Of a stretch of DNA of 64,000 nt, positions 45,253 through 56,234 are shown piece by piece. The stretch is from Viola odorata (Eukaryota > Streptophyta > Magnoliopsida > Malpighiales > Violaceae), in assembly GCA_963691705.1 (NCBI GenBank), contig OY829543.1:29473523-29537522 (forward strand). Reading direction: 5' to 3'. A program made the position numbers and the translations under genes. Below the pieces are notes generated by a model. It did not search any database. It worked only from the letters and a program-made list of their open reading frames with translations, and was not told where the DNA came from. Position 1 is the first letter of the stretch; every line of letters begins with the position of its first letter.

Positions 45253-45826
45253 TGATACGATCCAGGCTGCCTCCCTTAGAGGCCCCGAGCCTGCCTCGAC
45301 TGATGTGAGCGTCAAGGCCTCGACTTGTCCATGACCGATTGTCAAGCCTATCTTGGACCATTTTGGACACCTCTTGAAGAGTTATCAAGGCCCTTTGTCC
45401 AAGGGTTATTTATGTATTTTCCTCTTGATTTTAGCTTTCCTATAAATAGAGGACTTAGCCTCATTTGTTAGTTGTCTTTGATTTGAATGTTATTTCTCTA
45501 AGACCAAACCCTAATGTAGCTTAGGTAATTTAGGGTTCTTCAAACCAGCACTTCATCTTCCTTACTTTGTAACAAGGTTGCTCAAGCAAGTTCTTGAGAG
45601 GGTTTGTTGGGTATTGAAGTTATATACTTATTGTTCATCTAAACACTCTCCTTTTCATCCATTAATCTGCTGCACAATCCGCACTCCTTCTAGCGACGTT
45701 ATCCTCTCCATTTAAACACCTTTATCCATTCATCCGAACCAGCAACCAACCTCTCACAAGAGGACTAGATCCGGTTTCATCTCCATTTCGGCCTTCTTCT
45801 CCAAAACAGAAGTTGAGCTCTTATCA
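45253..45826 (+). repeat. 3' LTR (574 bp)
   Basis: The LTR runs from TGATACGATCC to GAGCTCTTATCA. Its length equals the 5' LTR, and I saw no difference on reading both through. Since the two LTRs are identical at integration, this indicates a very recent insertion, or less likely gene conversion. Confidence 0.95.
45441..45448 (+). promoter_or_regulatory. TATA box of the 3' LTR
   Basis: TATAAATA is at the same position in the LTR as in the 5' copy. If active it would direct transcription out of the element into the right part of the satellite array on the plus strand. Confidence 0.7.
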
Positions 45827-45831
45827 TAAGT
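45827..45831 (+). repeat. Right target-site duplication TAAGT
   Basis: TAAGT follows the TTATCA end of the element and continues into GAAGGGTGG of the next monomer. It is identical to the left copy at 43125-43129. Confidence 0.95.
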
Positions 45832-47721
45832 GAAGGGTGGTTTAGGGTTATTTCTTGTAATAATTCCCAAGCCTACTCTTCGCCCATGGGAGAAAAATCC
45901 TTGTCTTTTGAAGTCTACAGACTTATTTTCACATCATCGCTTTGAATTACCTTTTAGTTATTTTCCAACCCTTTTCCATAGTGCTGATGCATATCTCTCC
46001 TATGTAGGTACTTTGTGTGACTTTCGCAAAGGAATGGAGCGCGCAGATTCGAGAAGGAACCCATTTGAAGAGGGAGTAGATGATACGAGCATGAGGGCTC
46101 TCACTCGTATCCACGTGAAGACCTCACGGATAGGCCGCGCCAGCCGTGAGGAATGTCGCGCCAAGTCCTCGCAAACCATGAAGTCATGCGCGCACCAGGC
46201 GCGCCAACCCTAGCATCCCATGAAGTCCCCACGCCTAAGCCATCCGAGGCCTTGCGCTAGCTCTCCAAGCCAATCTCTTCAAGCCCGCGGTCAAAGCCTT
46301 AAGTGAAGGGTGGTTTAGGGTTATTTCATGTAATAATTCCCAAGCCTACTCTTCGCCCATGGGAGAAAATTCCTTGTCTTTTGAAGTCTACAGACTTATT
46401 TTCACATCATCGCTTTGAGTTACCTTTCAGTTATTTTCCAACCCTTTTCCAAAGTACTGATGCATATCTCTCCTATGTAGGTACTATGTGTGACATTCGC
46501 AAAGGAATGGAGCGCGCAGATTCGAGGACGAATCCATTTGAAGAGGGAGGAGATGATACGAGCATGAGGGCTCTCACTCGTATCCACGTGAAGACCTCAG
46601 GGATAGGCCGCGCAAGACATGAGGAATGTCGGGCCAAATCCTCGCAAACCATGAAGACATGCGTGCACCAGGCGCGCCAACCCTATCATCCCATGAAGTC
46701 CCCACGCCTAAGCCATCCGAGGCCTTGCGCTAGCTCTCCAAGCCAATCTCTTCAAGCCCGCGGTCAAAGCCTTAATTGAAGGGTGGTTTAGGGTTATTTC
46801 ATGTAATAATTCCCAAGCCTACTCTTCGCCCATGGGAGAAAAATCCTTATCTTTAGAAGTCTACAGACTTATTTTCACATCATCGCTTTGAATTACCTTT
46901 TAGTTATTTTCCAACCATTTTCGATAGTGCTGATGCATATCTATCCTATGTAGGTACTTTGTGTGACATTCGCAAAGGAATGGAGCGCGCAGATTCGAGA
47001 ACGAATCCAATTGAAGAGGTAGTAGATGATACGAGCATGAGGGCTCTCACTCGTATCCACGTGAAAACCTCACGGATAGGCCGCGCTAGCCGTGAGGAAT
47101 GCCGCGCCAAGTCCTTGCAAACCATGAAGTCATGCGCGCACCAGGCGCGCCAACCCTAGCATCCCATGAAGTCCCCACGCCTAAGCCATCCGAGGCCTTG
47201 CGCTAGCTCTCCAAGCCAATCTCTTCAAGCCCGCGGTGAAAGCCTTAAGTGAAGGGTGGTTTAGGGTTATTTCATGTAATAATTCCCAAGCCTACTCTTC
47301 GCCCATGGGAGAAAAATCCTTGTCTTTTGAAGTCTACAGACTTATTTTCACATCTTCGCTTTGAATTACCTTTTAGTTATTTTCCAACCCTTTTCCATAG
47401 TGCTGATGCATATCTCTCCTATGTAGGTACTTTGTGTGACATTCGCAAAGGAATGGAGCGCGCAGATTCGAGAACGAATCCAATTGAAGAGGTAGTAGAT
47501 GATACGAGCATGAGGGCTCTCACTCGTATCCACGTGAAAACCTCACGGATAGGCCGCGCTAGCCGTGAGGAATGCCGCGCCAAGTCCTTGCAAACCATGA
47601 AGTCATGCGCGCACCAGGCGCGCCAACCCTAGCATCCCATGAAGTCCCCACGCCTAAGCCATCCGAGGCCTTGCGCTAGCTCTCCAAGCCAATCTCTTCA
47701 AGCCCGCGGTGAAAGCCTTAA
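45830..47721 (+). repeat. Monomer series I4-A-E'-hybrid
   Basis: I4 at 45830 has TTTCTTGTAAT and a private GAGAAGGAACC. A is at 46303 and E' at 46776, with CCAACCATTTTCG as in the left seven-monomer repeat. The monomer at 47249 has an I-like left half and a D- or E-like right half (GAGGTAGTAGATG), with a private ACATCTTCGC. The series matches D-I-A-E' left of the insert, which shows the array was continuous before insertion. Confidence 0.75.
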
Positions 47722-50700
47722 GTGAAGGGTGGTTTAGGGTTATTTCATGTAATAATTCCCAAGCCTACTCTTCGCCCATGGGAGAAAAATCCTTGTCTTT
47801 TGAAGTCTACAGACTTATTTTCACATCATCGCTTTGAATTACCTTTTAGTTATTTTCCAACCCTTTTCCATAGTGCTGATGCATATCTCTCCTATGTAGG
47901 TACTTTGTGTGACTTTCGCAAAGGAATGGAGCGCGCAGATTCGAGAACGAACCCATTTGAAGAGGGAGTAGATGATACGAGCATGAGGGCTCTCACTCGT
48001 ATCCACGTGAAGACCTCAGGGATAGGCCGCGCAAGACATGAGGAATGTCGGGCCAAGTCCTCGCAAACCATGAAGACATGCGTGCACCAGGCGCGCCAAC
48101 CCTATCATCCCATGAAGTCCCCACGCCTAAGCCATCCGAGGCCTTGCGCTAGCTCTCCAAGCCAATCTCTTCAAGCCCGCGGTCAAAGCCTTAAGTGAAG
48201 GGTGGTTTAGGGTTATTTCATGTAATAATTCCCAAGCCTACTCTTCGCCCATGGGAGAAAATTCCTTGTCTTTTGAAGTCTATAGACTTATTTTCACATC
48301 ATCGCTTTGAGTTACCTTTCAGTTATTTTCCAACCCTTTTCCATAGTGCTGATGCATATCTATCCTATGTAGGTATTTTGTGTGACATTCGCAAAGGAAT
48401 GGAGCGCGCAGATTCGAGGACGAATCCATTTGAAGAGGGAGGAGATGATACGAGCATGAGGGCTCTCACTCGTATCCACGTGAAGACCTCAGGGATAGGC
48501 CGCGCAAGACATGAGGAATGTCGGGCCAAGTCCTCGCAAACCATGAAGACATGCGTGCACCAGGCGCGCCAACCCTATCATCCCATGAAGTCCCCACGCC
48601 TAAGCCATCCGAGGCCTTGCGCTTGCTCTCCAAGCCAATCTCTTCAAGCCCGCGGTCAAAGCCTTAAGTGAAGGGTGGTTTAGGGTTATTTCATGTAATA
48701 ATTCCCAAGCCTACTCTTCGCCCATGGGAGAAAATTCCTTGTCTTTTGAAGTCTACAGACTTATTTTCACATCATCGCTTTGAGTTACCTTTCAGTTATT
48801 TTCCAACCCTTTTCCATAGTACTGATGCATATCTCTCCTATGTAGGTACTATGTGAGACATTCGCAAAGGAATGGAGCGCGCAGATTCGAGGACGAATCC
48901 ATTTGAAGAGGGAGGAGATGATACGAGCATGAGGGCTCTCACTCGTATCCACGTGAAGACCTCAGGGATAGGCCGCGCAAGACATGAGGAATGTCGGGCC
49001 AAGTCCTCGCAAACCATGAAGACATACGTGCACCAGGCGCGCCAACCCTATCATCCCATGAAGTCCCCACGCCTAAGCCATCCGAGGCCTTGCGATAGCT
49101 CTCCAAGCCAATCTCTTCAAGCCCGCGGTCAAAGCCTTAAGTGAAGGGTGGTTTAGGGTTATTTCATGTAATAATTCCCAAGCCTACTCTTCGCCCATGG
49201 GAGAAAAATCCTTGTCTTTTGAAGTCTACAGACTTATTTTCACATCATCGCTTTGAATTACCTTTTAGTTATTTTCCAACCCTTTTCCATAGTGCTGATG
49301 CATATCTCTCCTATGTAGGTATTTTGTGTGACATTCGCAAAGGAATGGAGCCCGCAGATTCGAGAACGAACCCATTTGAAGAGGGAGTAGATGATACGAG
49401 CATGAGGGCTCTCACTCGTATCCACGTGAAGACCTCACGGATAGGCCGCGCCAGCCGTGAGGAATGTCGCGCCAAGTCCTCGCAAACCATGAAGTCATGC
49501 GCGCACCAGGCGCGCCAACCCTAGCATCCCATGAAGTCCCCACGCCTAAGCCATCCGAGGCCTTGCGCTAGCTCTCCAAGCCAATCTCTTCAAGCCCGCG
49601 GTCAAAGCCTTAATTGAAGGGTGGTTTAGGGTTATTTCATGTAATAATTCCCAAGCCTACTCTTCGCCGATGGGAGAAAAATCCTTATCTTTTGAAGTCT
49701 ACAGACTTATTTTCACATCATCGCTTTGAATTACCTTTTAGTTATTTTCCAACCCTTTTCGATAGTGCTGATGCAAATCTATCCTATGTAGGTACTTTGT
49801 GTGACATTCGCAAAGGAATGGAGCGCGCAGATTCGAGAACGAATCCAATTGAAGAGGTAGTAGATGATACGAGCATGAGGGCTCTCACTCGTATCCACGT
49901 GAAAACCTCACGGATAGGCCGCGCTAGCCGTGAGGAATGCCGCGCCAAGTCCTTGCAAACCATGAAGTCATGCGCGCACCAGGCGCGCCAACCCTAGCAT
50001 CCCATGAAGTCCCCACGCCTAAGCCATCCGAGGCCTTGCGCTAGCTCTCCAAGCCAATCTCTTCAAGCCCGCGGTCAAAGCCTTAAGTGAAGGGTGGTTT
50101 AGGGTTATTTCTTGTAATAATTCCCAAGCCTACTCTTCGCCCATGGGAGAAAAATCCTTGTCTTTTGAAGTCTACAGACTTATTTTCACATCATCGCTTT
50201 GAATTACCTTTTAGTTATTTTCCAACCCTTTTCCATAGTGCTGATGCATATCTCTCCTATGTAGGTACTTTGTGTGACTTTCGCAAAGGAATGGAGCGCG
50301 CAGATTCGAGAACGAACCCATTTGAAGAGGGAGTAGATGATACGAGCATGAGGGCTCTCACTCGTATCCACGTGAAGACCTCAGGGATAGGCCGCGCAAG
50401 ACATGAGGAATGTCGGGCCAAGTCCTCGCAAACCATGAAGACATGCGTGCACCAGGCGCGCCAACCCTATCATCCCATGAAGTCCCCACGCCTAAGCCAT
50501 CCGAGGCCTTGCGCTAGCTCTCCAAGCCAATCTCTTCAAGCCCGCGGTCAAAGCCTTAAGTGAAGGGTGGTTTAGGGTTATTTCATGTAATAATTCCCAA
50601 GCCTACTCTTCGCCCATGGGAGAAAATTCCTTGTCTTTTGAAGTCTATAGACTTATTTTCACATCATCGCTTTGAGTTACCTTTCAGTTATTTTCCAACC

Positions 50701-52451
50701 CTTTTCCATAGTGCTGATGCATATCTATCCTATGTAGGTATTTTGTGTGACATTCGCAAAGGAATGGAGCGCGCAGATTCGAGGACGAATCCATTTGAAG
50801 AGGGAGGAGATGATACGAGCATGAGGGCTCTCACTCGTATCCACGTGAAGACCTCAGGGATAGGCCGCGCAAGACATGAGGAATGTCGGGCCAAGTCCTC
50901 GCAAACCATGAAGACATGCGTGCACCAGGCGCGCCAACCCTATCATCCCATGAAGTCCCCACGCCTAAGCCATCCGAGGCCTTGCGCTTGCTCTCCAAGC
51001 CAATCTCTTCAAGCCCGCGGTCAAAGCCTTAAGTGAAGGGTGGTTTAGGGTTATTTCATGTAATAATTCCCAAGCCTACTCTTCGCCCATGGGAGAAAAT
51101 TCCTTGTCTTTTGAAGTCTACAGACTTATTTTCACATCATCGCTTTGAGTTACCTTTCAGTTATTTTCCAACCCTTTTCCATAGTACTGATGCATATCTC
51201 TCCTATGTAGGTACTATGTGAGACATTCGCAAAGGAATGGAGCGCGCAGATTCGAGGACGAATCCATTTGAAGAGGGAGGAGATGATACGAGCATGAGGG
51301 CTCTCACTCGTATCCACGTGAAGACCTCAGGGATAGGCCGCGCAAGACATGAGGAATGTCGGGCCAAGTCCTCGCAAACCATGAAGACATACGTGCACCA
51401 GGCGCGCCAACCCTATCATCCCATGAAGTCCCCACGCCTAAGCCATCCGAGGCCTTGCGATAGCTCTCCAAGCCAATCTCTTCAAGCCCGCGGTCAAAGC
51501 CTTAAGTGAAGGGTGGTTTAGGGTTATTTCATGTAATAATTCCCAAGCCTACTCTTCGCCCATGGGAGAAAAATCCTTGTCTTTTGAAGTCTACAGACTT
51601 ATTTTCACATCATCGCTTTGAATTACCTTTTAGTTATTTTCCAACCCTTTTCCATAGTGCTGATGCATATCTCTCCTATGTAGGTATTTTGTGTGACATT
51701 CGCAAAGGAATGGAGCCCGCAGATTCGAGAACGAACCCATTTGAAGAGGGAGTAGATGATACGAGCATGAGGGCTCTCACTCGTATCCACGTGAAGACCT
51801 CACGGATAGGCCGCGCCAGCCGTGAGGAATGTCGCGCCAAGTCCTCGCAAACCATGAAGTCATGCGCGCACCAGGCGCGCCAACCCTAGCATCCCATGAA
51901 GTCCCCACGCCTAAGCCATCCGAGGCCTTGCGCTAGCTCTCCAAGCCAATCTCTTCAAGCCCGCGGTCAAAGCCTTAATTGAAGGGTGGTTTAGGGTTAT
52001 TTCATGTAATAATTCCCAAGCCTACTCTTCGCCGATGGGAGAAAAATCCTTATCTTTTGAAGTCTACAGACTTATTTTCACATCATCGCTTTGAATTACC
52101 TTTTAGTTATTTTCCAACCCTTTTCGATAGTGCTGATGCAAATCTATCCTATGTAGGTACTTTGTGTGACATTCGCAAAGGAATGGAGCGCGCAGATTCG
52201 AGAACGAATCCAATTGAAGAGGTAGTAGATGATACGAGCATGAGGGCTCTCACTCGTATCCACGTGAAAACCTCACGGATAGGCCGCGCTAGCCGTGAGG
52301 AATGCCGCGCCAAGTCCTTGCAAACCATGAAGTCATGCGCGCACCAGGCGCGCCAACCCTAGCATCCCATGAAGTCCCCACGCCTAAGCCATCCGAGGCC
52401 TTGCGCTAGCTCTCCAAGCCAATCTCTTCAAGCCCGCGGTCAAAGCCTTAA
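47722..52451 (+). repeat. Five-monomer higher-order repeat of the right array, two copies
   Basis: Hybrid I/A-like, hybrid K/B, B, C and D monomers at 47722-50086 repeat at 50087-52451 with a 2365-bp offset. Shared private markers are GCGCTTGCTC at the end of the K/B copies, GAGCCCGC in C, and ATGCAAATC in D. The first monomers differ: only the second has TTTCTTGTAAT. Confidence 0.8.
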
Positions 52452-55400
52452 GTGAAGGGTGGTTTAGGGTTATTTCTTGTAATAATTCCCAAGCCTACTC
52501 TTCGCCCATGGGAGAAAAATCCTTGTCTTTTGAAGTCTACAGACTTATTTTCACATCATCGCTTTGAATTACCTTTTAGTTATTTTCCAACCCTTTTCCA
52601 TAGTGTTGATGCATATCTCTCCTATGTAGGTACTTTGTGTGACTTTCGCAAAGGAATGGAGCGCGCAGATTCGAGAACGAACCCATTTGAAGAGGGAGTA
52701 GATGATACGAGCATGAGGGCTCTCACTCGTATCCACGTGAAGACCTCACGGATAGGCCGCGCCAGCCGTGAGGAATGTCGCGCCAAGTCCTCGCAAACCA
52801 TGAAGTCATGCGCGCACCAGGCGCGCCAACCCTAGCATCCCATGAAGTCCCCACGCCTAAGCCATCCGAGGCCTTGCGCTAGCTCTCCAAGCCAATCTCT
52901 TCAAGCCCGCGGTCAAAGCCTTAAGTGAAGGGTGGTTTAGGGTTATTTCATGTAATAATTCCCAAGCCTACTCTTCGCCCATGGGAGAAAATTCCTTGTC
53001 TTTTGAAGTCTACAGACTTATTTTCACATCATCGCTTTGAGTTACCTTTCAGTTATTTTCCAACCCTTTTCCAAAGTACTGATGCATATCTCTCCTATGT
53101 AGGTACTATGTGTGACATTCGCAAAGGAATGGAGCGCGCAGATTCGAGGACGAATCCATTTGAAGAGGGAGGAGATGATACGAGCATGAGGGCTCTCACT
53201 CGTATCCACGTGAAGACCTCAGGGATAGGCCGCGCAAGACATGAGGAATGTCGGGCCAAGTCCTCGCAAACCATGAAGACATGCGTGCACCAGGCGCGCC
53301 AACCCTATCACCCATGAAGTCCCCACGCCTAAGCCATCCGAGGCCTTGCGCTAGCTCTCCAAGCCAATCTCTTCAAGCCCGTGGTCAAAGCCTTAATTGA
53401 AGGGTGGTTTAGGGTTATTTCATGTAATAATTCCCAAGCCTACTCTTCGCCCATGGGAGAAAAATCCTTATCTTTAGAAGTCTACAGACTTATTTTCACA
53501 TCATCGCTTTGAATTACCTTTTAGTTATTTTCCAACCATTTTCGATAGTGCTGATGCATATCTATCCTATGTAGGTACTTTGTGTGACATTCGCAAAGGA
53601 ATGGAGCGCGCAGATTCGAGAACGAATCCAATTGAAGAGGTAGTAGATGATACGAGCATGAGGGCTCTCACTCGTATCCACGTGAAAACCTCACGGATAG
53701 GCCGCGCTAGCCGTGAGGAATGCCGCGCCAAGTCCTTGCAAACCATGAAGTCATGCGCGCACCAGGCGCGCCAACCCTAGCATCCCATGAAGTCCCCACG
53801 CCTAAGCCATCCGAGGCCTTGCGCTAGCTCTCCAAGCCAATCTCTTCAAGCCCGCGGTCAAAGCCTTAAGTGAAGGGTGGTTTAGGGTTATTTCATGTAA
53901 TAATTCCCAAGCCTACTCTTCGCCCATGGGAGAAAAATCCTTGTCTTTTGAAGTCTACAGACTTATTTTCACATCATCGCTTTGAATTACGTTTTAGTTA
54001 TTTTCCAACCCTTTTCCATAGTGCTGATGCATATCTCTCCTATGTAGGTACTTTGTGTGACTTTCGCAAAGGAATGGAGCGCGCAGATTCGAGAACGAAC
54101 CCATTTGAAGAGGGAGTAGATGATACGAGCATGAGGGCTCTCACTCGTATCCACGTGAAGACCTCAGGGATAGGCCGCGCAAGACATGAGGAATGTCGGG
54201 CCAAGTCCTCGCAAACCATGAAGACATGCGTGCACCAGGCGCGCCAACCCTATCATCCCATGAAGTCCCCACGCCTAAGCCATCCGAGGCCTTGCGCTAG
54301 CTCTCCAAGCCAATCTCTTCAAGCCCGCGGTCAAAGCCTTAAGTGAAGGGTGGTTTAGGGTTATTTCATGTAATAATTCCCAAGCCTACTCTTCGCCCAT
54401 GGGAGAAAATTCCTTGTCTTTTGAAGTCTATAGACTTATTTTCACATCATCGCTTTGAGTTACCTTTCAGTTATTTTCCAACCCTTTTCCATAGTGCTGA
54501 TGCATATCTATCCTATGTAGGTATTTTGTGTGACATTCGCAAAGGAATGGAGCGCGCAGATTCGAGGACGAATCCATTTGAAGAGGGAGGAGATGATACG
54601 AGCATGAGGGCTCTCACTCGTATCCACGTGAAGACCTCAGGGATAGGCCGCGCAAGACATGAGGAATGTCGGGCCAAGTCCTCGCAAACCATGAAGACAT
54701 GCGTGCACCAGGCGCGCCAACCCTATCATCCCATGAAGTCCCCACGCCTAAGCCATCCGAGGCCTTGCGCTAGCTCTCCAAGCCAATCTCTTCAAGCCCG
54801 CGGTCAAAGCCTTAAGTGAAGGGTGGTTTAGGGTTATTTCATGTAATAATTCCCAAGCCTACTCTTCGCCCATGGGAGAAAATTCCTTGTCTTTTGAAGT
54901 CTACAGACTTATTTTCACATCATCGCTTTGAGTTACCTTTCAGTTATTTTCCAACCCTTTTCCATAGTACTGATGCATATCTCTCCTATGTAGGTACTAT
55001 GTGAGACATTCGCAAAGGAATGGAGCGCGCAGATTCGAGGACGAATCCATTTGAAGAGGGAGGAGATGATACGAGCATGAGGGCTCTCACTCGTATCCAC
55101 GTGAAGACCTCAGGGATAGGCCGCGCAAGACATGAGGAATGTCGGGCCAAGTCCTCGCAAACCATGAAGACATACGTGCACCAGGCGCGCCAACCCTATC
55201 ATCCCATGAAGTCCCCACGCCTAAGCCATCCGAGGCCTTGCGATAGCTCTCCAAGCCAATCTCTTCAAGCCCGCGGTCAAAGCCTTAAGTGAAGGGTGGT
55301 TTAGGGTTATTTCATGTAATAATTCCCAAGCCTACTCTTCGCCCATGGGAGAAAAATCCTTGTCTTTTGAAGTCTACAGACTTATTTTCACATCATCGCT

Positions 55401-56234
55401 TTGAATTACCTTTTAGTTATTTTCCAACCCTTTTCCATAGTGCTGATGCATATCTCTCCTATGTAGGTATTTTGTGTGACATTCGCAAAGGAATGGAGCC
55501 CGCAGATTCGAGAACGAACCCATTTGAAGAGGGAGTAGATGATACGAGCATGAGGGCTCTCACTCGTATCCACGTGAAGACCTCACGGATAGGCCGCGCC
55601 AGCCGTGAGGAATGTCGCGCCAAGTCCTCGCAAACCATGAAGTCATGCGCGCACCAGGCGCGCCAACCCTAGCATCCCATGAAGTCCCCACGCCTAAGCC
55701 ATCCGAGGCCTTGCGCTAGCTCTCCAAGCCAATCTCTTCAAGCCCGCGGTCAAAGCCTTAATTGAAGGGTGGTTTAGGGTTATTTCATGTAATAATTCCC
55801 AAGCCTACTCTTCGCCGATGGGAGAAAAATCCTTATCTTTTGAAGTCTACAGACTTATTTTCACATCATCGCTTTGAATTACCTTTTAGTTATTTTCCAA
55901 CCCTTTTCGATAGTGCTGATGCATATCTATCCTATGTAGGTACTTTGTGTGACATTCGCAAAGGAATGGAGCGCGCAGATTCGAGAACGAATCCAATTGA
56001 AGAGGTAGTAGATGATACGAGCATGAGGGCTCTCACTCGTATCCACGTGAAAACCTCACGGATAGGCCGCGCTAGCCGTGAGGAATGCCGCGCCAAGTCC
56101 TTGCAAACCATGAAGTCATGCGCGCACCAGGCGCGCCAACCCTAGCATCCCATGAAGTCCCCACGCCTAAGCCATCCGAGGCCTTGCGCTAGCTCTCCAA
56201 GCCAATCTCTTCAAGCCCGCGGTCAAAGCCTTAA
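52452..56234 (+). repeat. Eight-monomer unit of the right array
   Basis: The order I4-A-E'-I/A-K/B-B-C-D appears to be the most complete unit on this side. It resembles the seven-monomer C-D-I-A-E'-J-K unit of the left array, with hybrids replacing J and K and an added B. The I4 copy has a private GTGTTGATG near 52609. The I/A copy has a private TTACGTTTTAG near 53990. Confidence 0.75.
52925..53396 (+). repeat. 472-bp monomer with a single-base deletion
   Basis: In this class A copy CCCTATCATCCCATG reads CCCTATCACCCATG: one T is missing between 53310 and 53311. It is the only net length change among the 129 complete monomers. It also carries CCCGTGGTC instead of CCCGCGGTC near 53380, which destroys the CCGCGG site. 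Confidence 0.9.

Larger units (their letters stand above)
45215..45262 (+). pseudogene. Pol C-terminal tail relic of the inserted element
   Basis: The frame reads TDSRSNPFKSGWDDTI, ending ten bases inside the 3' LTR. It has the position and the D-S-R-x-N-P-F...D-D-T pattern of the tail relic in the satellite (ADSRTNPFEEGGDDTS). In DNA, 45216-45260 matches 299-343 of the satellite at 36 of 45 bases without gaps. The catalytic parts of pol are missing, so only the last few codons before the LTR were kept, probably because they overlap sequences needed in cis. Confidence 0.6.
43130..45826 (+). mobile_element. Non-autonomous LTR retrotransposon inserted in the satellite
   Basis: The 2697-bp element has two 574-bp LTRs that begin TGATACGA and end TTATCA. 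It is flanked by TAAGT duplications and has a primer-binding-site-like sequence two bases after the 5' LTR and a purine-rich stretch before the 3' LTR. The 1549-bp interior has no gag, protease, reverse transcriptase, RNase H or integrase frame, so it must have been mobilised by proteins of another element. It is too large for a classical TRIM and too short for a typical LARD, so I leave the subclass open. A pol-tail relic before the 3' LTR points to a Ty3/gypsy-type parent. The orientation is the same as the pol-tail relics of the satellite. Confidence 0.93.

Noticed and set aside
44867..45388. Minus-strand open frame of 173 codons in the element
   Set aside because: It spans the interior and LTR on the antisense strand. 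Its Lys/Arg/Gln-rich end is the complement of a pyrimidine-rich tract, and no family is recognisable.
53310..53311. Frameshift of biological significance in the 472-bp monomer
   Set aside because: It is a single missing T in non-coding satellite, equally likely to be a random mutation or a sequencing error.
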